A stretch of DNA of 13,745 nt. Origin: Baffinella frigidus. Taxonomy: Eukaryota > Cryptophyceae > Cryptomonadales > Baffinellaceae. The DNA is taken from the NCBI GenBank assembly GCA_026770585.1, contig MU646391.1, forward strand, positions 858,206 to 871,950. The letters run 5' to 3'. Positions 1 to 7,000 of this stretch are shown one piece after another. A program made the position numbers and the translations under genes. The notes under the pieces are model-generated. The model was not told the origin of the DNA, did no database searches, and was given only the letters and a program-made list of their open reading frames with translations. Position 1 is the first letter of the stretch; every line of letters begins with the position of its first letter.

Positions 1-165
1 GAGGGTTGAGGGTTTAGGTTTTAGGTTTTAGGGTTTAGGGTTTAGGGTTTAGGGTTTAGGGTTTAGGGTTTAGGGTTTAGGGTTTAGGGTTTAGAGTTTA
101 GGGTTTAGGGTTTGGGGTTTAGGGTTTGGGGTTTAGGGTTTAGGCTTTGGGGTTGTACCGCTGTT
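1..165 (+). repeat. Telomere-type TTTAGGG tandem repeat, degenerate
   Basis: Head-to-tail 7-mers of the plant/algal telomere type run from the window edge, with variants such as TTTGGGG, TTTAGAG and a final TTTGGGG. The G-rich strand is on +. The degeneracy, and similar tracts inside genes further along, suggest interstitial telomere-like satellite. A chromosome end cannot be judged because the window starts here. Confidence 0.9.
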
Positions 166-805
166 TTGTTCTTTCTACCCAGGGCGACGAGCGCGCGAAA
201 CTGGAGTTTCTGAAATACCCCTTATTTTGAGTAAGGGGTATTTCCCTAATCCCTCAAGCACTACGAGAAACCACTGGATGGCAACCGACAAGGATAAGGT
301 GCCGATATCGGCACCCTTTCCCTGCCAAAAGTCATTTCTGCGAGAAACAAATCGATTTTTCTCCAAAAGTGGCCAATTTGTGGGGAATTATTGTGAACTG
401 ACCGCATTTCTCGAATTCTAGACAGTCGTTCCGCGTAGCACCTCACCATGCCGCCCAGGCGCCTGGTAATTTGAGCCATTTTGTCGACTTGTTAGGATCC
501 GAACCAGGATCCGAAGGCGCGTGCCTAAAAAAAGGTGGGCGTTTCGTGAGTAGGGCGTGGTGTAGAGAGAGAGAGTTCTTTTTATCCGGCTCCACTTTTC
601 CACCGAGATGGTTTTAGCGAGCCGGCCTCGCGCCATGGGTGTTTGAATTCCCTTTCCCGGCAGCCTCATATCTACCTTTCTGAGGCGTGGTGGAAGCTCT
701 ACCTCACTCGGGTCGACTGTCGATCGGCAACGCCCGGAAGACACACTCACCACCTCCATTTCCCTCTCACACCAACACCCCGCTGCCAATCCGAACGACC
801 CCTAG

Positions 806-844
806 CTCTGCCTCACTCTGGCAGTCTATTCTCAAGTTGACATG
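806..844 (+). repeat. Dispersed repeat, copy 1 (partner at 4077-4119)
   Basis: CTCTGCCTCAC, a variable stretch, then CTATTCTCAAGTTGACATG occur here and again inside intron 1 of the Era gene. Similarity resumes further on: GCGGGAAAGAGC(T/C)CGGGCTC at about 879-898 and 4139-4158, and AGACTGAG near 991 and 4181. The copy here is interrupted by extra sequence including a 46-bp direct repeat. A shorter relative is near 696-720. Confidence 0.65.
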
Positions 845-924
845 CTGGGTCCATGGGACGAGTCCGTCGACTTTGGCGCGGGAAAGAGCTCGGGCTCACC
901 AAAGCATGGCTTTTCTGCAGAACC

Positions 925-1148
925 AGTTCCGGTGTCCGCCTATGTTGGGAGCTCGAAGAACCTAAAGGACTAAAGAACTGGTGAGCCCACACAGACTGAG
1001 TCAGAGCTAGGAACCTGCGACATACATGTATGCTGTGCATCTGGGTGCAATGCAAGAGCCGAAGACGCTTTTCTGCAGGGATGAGCAAGCTCATGCAGGA
1101 TAAGTTCCGGTGTCCGCCTATGTTGGGAGCTCGAAGAACCTAAAGGAC
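925..1148 (+). repeat. Direct repeat of 46 bp (925-970 and 1103-1148)
   Basis: The two copies appear identical, from AGTTCCGGTGTCCGCC through GAAGAACCTAAAGGAC. They are separated by 132 bp. Function unknown. Confidence 0.85.
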
Positions 1149-1244
1149 CTAAAGGATCAGGACCGTGTGAAGCATTGACGTGTGCGACGCAAGAGCAGCG
1201 CGGCGAGAAGTCATCAAGGTTGTCTCCACATAAACGAGCGTGTG

Positions 1245-1304
1245 CCCACCGAGACAAAAGTCGAGAGTGGAACGTCTCAAAGAAAAAGTGGAACCTCTTT
1301 TAAC
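1245..1304 (+). repeat. Dispersed 60-bp repeat, copy 1
   Basis: It starts CCCACCGAGACAAAAGTCGA. The second copy is at 11322-11381 in intron 7 of the Era gene, about 10 kb away, in the same orientation, with 58 of 60 positions identical by eye. Here it lies just past the stop codon of the minus-strand MYND gene. Confidence 0.85.
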
Positions 1305-1331
1305 CTTTAACTTTAGCTAACGGTGGAGACC

Positions 1332-1520
1332 TCACAAGGTCGCGCACTGACTCTGTAGCTGTGGATCTTGGGATACTATGCGCAGGACCTCGTGAAGTCG
1401 AACGCTAAATTGGTAACAGTGCATCTCGGGGTAGCTGAGTTGGCCCTTCTTGCGCGATTTCGCCTTCACCGCCGCTCGGTAGCGCGGAACCAGCTCCTCC
1501 AGCTCATCAAACTTCTTCAG
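1332..1520 (-). CDS. MYND gene, terminal exon with stop
   Basis: On the minus strand the acceptor ACACCAG lies just above 1520, and 62 codons follow to TGA at 1334-1332. Key residues: LKKFDELEELVPRYRAAVKA, then KSRKKGQLSYPEMH and SVRLHEVLRI. The pattern DE.E.LVPRYR.A.KA..R is what I recall near the C-terminus of algal MYND proteins. Its first ten codons are repeated as a separate mini-exon at 1646-1675. The frame is open throughout, unlike the first exon. Confidence 0.62.
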   Translation of the reverse strand: MKKFDELEELVPRYRAAVKAKSRKKGQLSYPEMHCYQFSVRLHEVLRIVSQDPQLQSQCATL

Positions 1521-1645
1521 CTGGTGTAGGGGTGTAGAGTTTAAGGTTTAGGTTTTAGGTTTAGGGTTGAGCTTTGCACCAGAGTTTAGGGTTTAGGTTT
1601 TCACAGTTTAGGGTTTAGGTTTTCACCAGAGTTTAGGGTTTTCAC

Positions 1646-1675
1646 CAGCTCCTCCAGCGCATCGAACTTCTTGAG
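1646..1675 (-). other. Exon echo: 30-nt in-frame mini-exon copying the terminal exon start
   Basis: On the minus strand, ACACCAG is followed by ten codons reading LKKFDALEEL and then GTGAAA. The terminal exon starts LKKFDELEEL after the same acceptor context. It has AG before, GT after, and enters and leaves in phase 0, so it could be spliced in without breaking the frame. Most differences from the parent are at third codon positions, plus one E to A change. Whether it is used is unknown. Confidence 0.65.
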
Positions 1676-1853
1676 CTGGTGTGGGGGTTGGGGTTTAGGG
1701 TTTCGGATTTGGGGTTTGGAGTTGAGAGTTTGGGGTTTGGGGTCTAGGGTTCAGGGTGTAGGGTGTAGGGTTTAGGGTTTAGGGTTTGGGGTTTGGGGTT
1801 TGGGGTTCGGGGTTTGGGGTTTACGGTTCAGGGTGCAGTGTTTGGGAGCTTAC

Positions 1854-1899
1854 GGTAAAGAGCTCCATGATAAAAAATTCGAGGGCGTCAAGCTCTTTC
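1854..1899 (-). CDS. MYND gene, short internal exon
   Basis: On the minus strand, CGCTAG at 1905-1900 is followed by one base and 15 codons (KELDALEFFIMELFT), then GTAAGC. The entry phase fits the preceding exon (two leftover bases) and the exit phase 0 fits the terminal exon. The joined EL.ALEFF..ELFT...FDELEELVPRY pattern resembles the C-terminal helical repeats of the algal MYND family I recall. It is flanked on both sides by telomere-like sequence. Confidence 0.55.
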
Positions 1900-2168
1900 C
1901 TAGCGGGTTTGTCCGCCGCCAATGGTGCCGCTGCCTAGTTTAGGGTTTAGGGTTTAGGGTTTAGGGGGGGAGGGGTTAGGGTTTAGGTTTTGAGGTTTAG
2001 TGTTTGGGGTGTGGGGTGTGGGGTTTAGGGTTTAGGGGTTTGCCAGCGCGTTTTGCAGGAGCCCCAAGCCCTCTTCGTGTCGCCCATCCGCCACCGCCAT
2101 CCTCCCGAGATCCAAACACGCAGCGGACTCCACCCCGAAGAAGCCATGTGTCGCACCGAGGCATGTAC

Positions 2169-2432
2169 TTTGCTGCGTCCTGTCGCTTGCCCACATGCAA
2201 CAGTTTCCGTCCGATGTCGCACAAGACCCCGCCTTGATCCCGGAAGCTCTGAAGCTGGCCGAGGAGCTCTACTCTCCTTCGCTCCAATCTGATCCCCTTC
2301 ATCATTTGTTCGTCGCTCAGGCCGATGTCGCGCATTTGCTTGTTGTTAGCTTCGGAGAAGATATTGAGGATCCTCTCGCAGGCTTCAGCTGTGTTGTCCT
2401 CGGTCGGACAGGTGATGAGCCTCAATGGTTGA
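2169..2432 (-). CDS. MYND gene, central helical exon
   Basis: A 264-nt open exon lies between CATCAG (2438-2433) and GTACAT (from 2168). It begins with one base completing a codon and ends with two bases of the next. Visible residues include ACERILNIFSEANNKQMRD, IRLERRRVELLGQLQSFRDQ and GKRQDAA. It is rich in Leu, Glu and Arg, so probably alpha-helical and TPR-like. The opposite strand is also open for a long stretch and even has a good GTAAGT donor at 2442. I chose the minus strand because of the family resemblance and because phases agree with the next exon. Confidence 0.62.
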
Positions 2433-2521
2433 CTGATGAAGGTAAGTTCTCTCTCGCTTGTGTGTGGGCCTTGGCCGGCGCGGCCTCTCTCCTCCTAAGC
2501 GGGGTCTCAAGCTGAAGGACC

Positions 2522-2790
2522 CTGCAAGACCAGGAGCTCCCGGGAGAATTCTCCCTTCGTGCGCCAACACCTCCCGCCAATTCCCAGCCTCATCGTCATT
2601 TTGGATTTTGAAACACACTTCCTCCGCACGCAGCTCTTTATCTTCACGCACGTCTTCTTGTGCCCCTTCCACGCCGCCTTCTGACAGTCGAAATCAACAG
2701 TCCGCTCCGCAGTAGGAGGCGTCCGTGCAGACCGAGCAGCGCTTCAACCCAAACTTCCTCCTTACCGCAGTGCGAGCATGTCTCCGGCAT
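2522..2790 (-). pseudogene. MYND finger exon with three frame breaks
   Basis: The start ATG is at 2790-2788, giving MPETCSHCG. One base must then be skipped to continue into FGLKRCSVCTDASYCGADC. A 13-nt insertion at 2696-2684, bounded by two copies of GACTGT, breaks the frame before QKAAWKGHKKTC. A third shift near 2645 is needed to reach ELRAEEVCFKIQNDDEAGN and WREVLAHEGRI. If the breaks are ignored, all zinc ligands of a MYND finger are present in order (CxxC, CxxC, YCxxxC, HxxxC). The 3' border is unresolved. Confidence 0.62.
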
Positions 2791-2835
2791 CGTCGCCGCG
2801 GTGTGCCCAGTGACCACAGACAAGGGGATCAGTTA

Positions 2836-3153
2836 GAGCCAATATGGTAGGACTTGGCCAAAGCGAAGTTCTAACTAGCGAGATTGCAAACTTCTAGATG
2901 GACCGTAATTATTAGTAAACACCGATTTGTACTGCAAAATTTGAATTTAAAACACTACATGTCCAAAAGAGTCCATCTAGAAGTTCGCAATCTCGCTAGT
3001 TCGAACTTCTAGATGGACCGTAATTATTAGTAAACACCGATTTGTACTGCAAAATTTGAATTTAAAACACTACATGTCCAAAAGAGTCTATCTAGAAGTT
3101 CGCAATCTCGCTAGTTCGATCTTCGCTTTGGCCAAGTCCTACCATATTGGCTC
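2836..3153. mobile_element. Inverted-repeat element with TA target duplication (GAGC...GGTAGGACTT family)
   Basis: Perfect 32-bp terminal arms (2836-2867 and 3122-3153) begin GAGCCAATATGGTAGGACTT, and imperfect pairing continues for about 35 bp more. TA flanks both ends (2834-2835, 3154-3155). The interior is a 115-bp unit present twice (2890-3004, 3005-3119), nearly identical, each bounded by ACTTCTAGATGGA/TCCATCTAGAAGT inverted arms. So this is a nested or duplicated element. There is no transposase frame. It sits 46 bp upstream of the MYND start codon. Its termini resemble those of the element at 9662-9844. Confidence 0.88.
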
Positions 3154-3155
3154 TA

Positions 3156-3516
3156 CCTAGGTTCTAGATGCTTTGGTGCTTGACACTTATTGACACTTAT
3201 TGACTTTATTCGAAAGTGAAAATGCACGGTGCAAGAATTGAGGCGAGATTAGGAAAAAGTCTGGGAACTGCACCAGAGTTTTCCTACTCAAGAAACTGCC
3301 ACTACCCATGTGGGGGGATCCACCAAGGAGCGGTCCACATTTGCGTCCCCCTCCTCGGTTTTCCCCCGCAGAGCACCCCGTTGCGTGGGGCCCCTGCCTA
3401 AGCCACACACAATTGCCCCGTGCACCTCCTTGGTGCTGATGCCACAGAGACCAGCCCGGAAGCGTCGAGCCCTCGACGCTTTCTCTTAAGTTGACTTTTG
3501 ACCAGGTGGTACAAAT
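3156..3516. promoter_or_regulatory. Spacer between divergent genes, probably holding the Era promoter
   Basis: This lies between the element upstream of the minus-strand gene and the first plus-strand frame. It contains a short tandem TTGACACTTA (3180-3199). I see no clear core promoter motif. The promoter role is inferred only from position. Confidence 0.35.
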
Positions 3517-4025
3517 ATGTCAACTTTGAACTCAAATCGAGGATGGGGCTCGAGCCTTTTCCTCCGGCAGAAATTCGAAAATCGACGGCGAACGGCCCCC
3601 GAAAGCAAGCGCATGTCGCGTGCCGGCGGGATGACTCCGCGCTCCTCGGGGGGGGCTCGCACCCGCCTTTCCCTCTCCGGAACCCTCGTTCTCGTCCATC
3701 TGATGCACCCTGTTTCCTCCTCCTCACCCACCGCGACGCAGCAACCTTGCAGGCAAGCTGCCCAACCCCATGAACTCAAGAAGGACACATCGACCACGGC
3801 AGGGACGGCTGGCCCCAAGGAAACAGCAACCTCACGCCACAAGGCCGGTTTGTGTGACCCTGCGATCGTGCTGTGTGGCAGAAACCGCTCGCCGCTCGCG
3901 TTCGCGGCGCCAACGGCGCTCAGGGCGCATCGCTTTCTCACTGGCGGGCTGTGCCGTGGGCCAGCGCCGCAGCGGCTGTTCTCCACCGGAGGGGATTCTG
4001 CGGGGGACAAGGCGATCATCGAAAA
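3517..4025 (+). CDS. era: Era exon 1: presequence (start uncertain)
   Basis: The frame is open from 3502 after a TGA at 3499. In-frame ATGs are at 3517, 3613, 3631 and 3703, and the true start may be any of them or lie in another exon. The last part, with [11 protein letters not shown] and PQRLFSTGG, is Arg/Ser/Thr-rich with few acids, as in a mitochondrial presequence with a cleavage site near RLFST. The exon ends GAAAA before GTGAGT in phase 2, which joins exon 2 to restore AAG. A 203-codon frame on the other strand overlaps but has no recognisable motif. Confidence 0.55.
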
Positions 4026-7000
4026 GTGAGTGCCCCCTGAGTTGTTGGCTCCTGTGCGGGGTCTGACTCTCCCTACCTCTGCCTCACCCGGGTCCACCGA
4101 CTATTCTCAAGTTGACATGGGTTTGCGGTCAACGTTGGAGCGGGAAAGAGCCCGGGCTCGCCAAGTCGGCGAACCCAAATAGACTGAGACACTCGCGCAA
4201 CCTGGGAGCGGTGCCATGGCGCAAAAGGCTGCTCTCATCCTGGGAGCATCTCCCCCTCCAGTCCGACCCGTCGAAGCTTCCCAACACCCGAAACCCCAAA
4301 CCCCTAACCCCAAATCCAAACCGCGCAGGACGAAACTGCAGGGTCTGCTTTCCAGACTGCGCTCCGAGGGGGGTCCGGCCGCTGGGCGGTCCAAACCCTG
4401 AACCCTGAACCCTAAATCCCAACCCCTAAACCCTAAACCCTAAACCTTACACCATAAACCCTAAATCCTGAAACCTAAACCCTAAACCCTCAACTCTAAA
4501 CCATAAACCCTGAACCCTAAACTCTAAACCCCAAACCCTAAACCCTAAACCCTAAACCCTAAACAACCTCAAATCAGGAACGGCGCCGCGCCGCATGCTC
4601 CTTCCGGGGTCGCCATGCGGGTAAACCCTAAACCCTAAACCCTAAACCATAAACCATAAACCCTAAACCCTAAACCCTAAACCATAAACCATAAACCATA
4701 AACCATAAACCCTAAACCCTAAACCCTAAACCATAAACCATAAACCATAAACCCTAAACCCTGAACCCTAAACCCTAAACTATAAACCCTAAACCCCAAA
4801 CCCTGAACGCTAAACATGAAACATGAAACATGAAACTTGAAACCCTAAACCCTACACCCTACACCCGAAACCCGAAACCTTACACCAGGCCGCCGCGGAA
4901 GACATTGCGGAAGCGAACGAGGAGTTTGTTTTCGGCGAGGAGGATGAGGAGGAGTCCAGCGAAGCGTACCCCCCCCCCCCCAAATTTGGCGGCATGGGCA
5001 CTTAAGGGATAGGGTGTTCGCACCATGCCGACGAACGGGGCCTGAAAGCAGGTGACTGCCAAGGCAGTCACCTCGGACAGTTGGCTTCGGCGTCCGCGTG
5101 ACCGGTCACGCGGACGTTCCAGCGAAGCGTACCCCCCCCCCCCCCCAACCCGGAACCCTGAACCCCGAACCCTGAACACTTAACCCTGAACCCTGAACCC
5201 TAAACCCTAAACCCTTAACCCTAAAACCCCGAACCCTTTCTGGAAACTTGCCGTTCGTGAGCAAGGTCTTGTTGTGTTTTCGGTTTCGTGGATTTGATGC
5301 AGGCATCTCTTCTGTAGGTTGGTGCTGTAGCTTTGGCGGTTTTGTTTCAGACACAAAAACGGTATCGGTTTCCGATACCCCCTGGTACAAATTTGGGAAG
5401 TCAAAACGATAAAAACTACAATTGACGGCACTTAGCTTATAAGAAATGCAAAAATCTCAGGCTAGAGGAGAACTTACCACGCAAGAGTGTAGGGCAGAGT
5501 GGCCCACAGGAGAAATAGTAGAATTCTACTATTTCTTAAGTTCATAAGTGGACATTCTTCCCACAGAAAAATCGAAATTTCGGAAAGTTGTTTCAAAGTC
5601 CGTGTGAACTGGCTTGTTTTCCCAGGTCAGCCCTACACTCTTGCGTGGTATGTGGACGCGACGGGGTTCTTTTTTATTTCAAGTACACCATTGAAACACC
5701 CCCAAAGTTGCTGTGTCGAAACCCTTTTGAAGGGGCAAGTCCGGGGCTAGACCTCGACTTAAGTGCTCCTCAAGCGTGAGCTTTTGGTATTTCGTGCAGA
5801 AAGCCAACGTCGAAGGAGGACTTACGTGGACGCGACTCTGTACCAAATCTACAATAGAGGGCTTTACAAGCTTTTAAAAGTTGGGATTGTATAAATTTGT
5901 ACCGAGTCGCGTCGAAATAATTCCTCGTTCAACGTTGGCTTTCTGCATACGACATGATTAGCGTTCCGAGGCTGCGCTGACGCGACGCATGCCTTTTTTT
6001 TCGCCACTGGTTCGTGGCGCTGACGCGGACAATGACTTTTGCAGCTTCATGGCGGAAGTGGAGGATGGGGAGGAAGGCGAGGCGGCGTTGGATGCCGCGG
6101 CTGAGCGCTTTGACCTCAGCACCATCCCGGGGTGGACCGGTATAATCTCATACCCTAAACCCTGGGGCTTAATTGATTGTTCCACACAACCTCAGACCTC
6201 TGCACCATTCCTGGGCGGCAAGGTAGGATTCACAGGTGGGGTTTGGCGTTTAGTGGTTAGCGATTTGGGTTGAGTGGGACGAGGAGGCGGCGTTGGATGC
6301 CGCGGCTGATTTGGCGTTGAGCACTATTCCGTGTTAGAGATGTGCGAATGGACGCTAGACGGTAGGGGGTAGGGTTAAGTACCGCGGCTGAGCGCTTTGA
6401 CCTCAGCACCATCCCGGGGTGGACCGGTGCGAGCACAACTTCGGAGATTTGACGCTAGTGCAATTCTTAGAGATTTGACCGCAGCACCATTCCTGGGTGG
6501 GACGGTGCGACTGGACGCTAGGTGTTAGGGTTTGACCTAAGCACTATTCCGTGTTGGAGATGTGCGAATGGACGCTAGACGGTAGGGGGTAGGGTTAAGT
6601 ACCGCGGCTGAGCGCTTTGACCTCAGCACCATCCCCGGGTGGACCGGTACGATTTTGGGTTTACGGTTTACGGTTTAGGTTTGTTTCACAGAATCTCAGC
6701 GCTTTGACCTCAGCACCTCCTGGGTGGAACGGTAAGATTCGCAGGGTTACAAAATTACACTTCTTAGCGCTCTGACCGCATTACTATCCCTGGGTGGGAA
6801 GATGCGCACCACCACTAGGGGTTTGTGTTGAGCGTTTATAGGAGTGCTTCACACACAACCTCACAGATCCGACGCCTGAACATTTCTTGGAGATTTGACT
6901 TCTGCACCATTCCTGGTTGGGACGGTGCGAGTGGACGCTAGGGATTAGGATGTAGCCCTTCGGTTTACAGGGGTACCTCGCTCATAAGAAACTGCATCCC

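Larger units (their letters stand above)
166..1244. other. Non-coding region with hairpins and short repeats
   Basis: I see no credible gene. Open frames here are short, overlap on both strands and match nothing I recognise. Visible structure: a perfect 12-bp-arm hairpin at 213-224/232-243 (stem AAATACCCCTTA), an 18-bp perfect palindrome at 298-315 centred on GATATC, a GA run near 566-573, and the repeats listed separately. It lies downstream of the minus-strand MYND gene. Confidence 0.6.
1534..2045 (-). repeat. Degenerate telomere-like tracts in the MYND introns
   Basis: Blocks at about 1534-1645, 1682-1845 and 1938-2040 are variants of TTTAGGG on + (TTTGGGG, TTCAGGG, GTGTAGG). The transcript of the minus-strand gene would therefore carry CCCTAAA. 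The blocks fill most of the intron space around the exons at 1646-1675 and 1854-1899. Confidence 0.85.
1332..2790 (-). pseudogene. MYND zinc-finger protein gene, multi-exon, first exon frameshifted
   Basis: Read on the minus strand, the pieces match an algal MYND-finger protein family as I remember it. In order: an N-terminal finger (MPETCSHCG, RCSVCTDASYCGADC, CQKAAWKGHKKTC), a region with NWREVLAHEGRI, a helical region containing IRLERRRVELLGQ and FRDQG, a short piece ELDALEFFIMELFT, and a terminal exon with FDELEELVPRYRAA and SVRLHEV ending in TGA. MYND fingers bind two zinc ions and usually mediate protein-protein contacts. The later exons have GT/AG borders with compatible phases. The first exon needs three frame changes and I could not place its 3' border. 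A middle helical segment expected between exons 2 and 3 seems missing. It could be a pseudogene, a decayed duplicate, or a live gene with errors in this sequence. Frame matches are seen; the family match is from memory. Confidence 0.6.

Noticed and set aside
1-165. True chromosome end
   Set aside because: Repeats are degenerate and the same repeats occur internally and in introns. The edge of the window proves nothing.
418-789. 123-codon minus-strand frame
   Set aside because: No recognisable motif, composition like random translation, and no splice partners seen.
2195-2515. 106-codon plus-strand frame with a GTAAGT donor near 2442
   Set aside because: The minus strand over the same bases reads a helical segment that fits the MYND family, and its borders and phases agree with the next exon. 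The plus frame has no recognisable motif.
3486-4097. 203-codon minus-strand frame
   Set aside because: It is antisense to Era exon 1, has no motif and no neighbouring exons in phase; GC-rich sequence opens long antisense frames.
5477-5779. 83- and 63-codon plus-strand frames at 5499-5750 and 5588-5779
   Set aside because: They read through the inverted-repeat element and its flank; the reversed copy at 12359-12544 does not preserve a matching protein.
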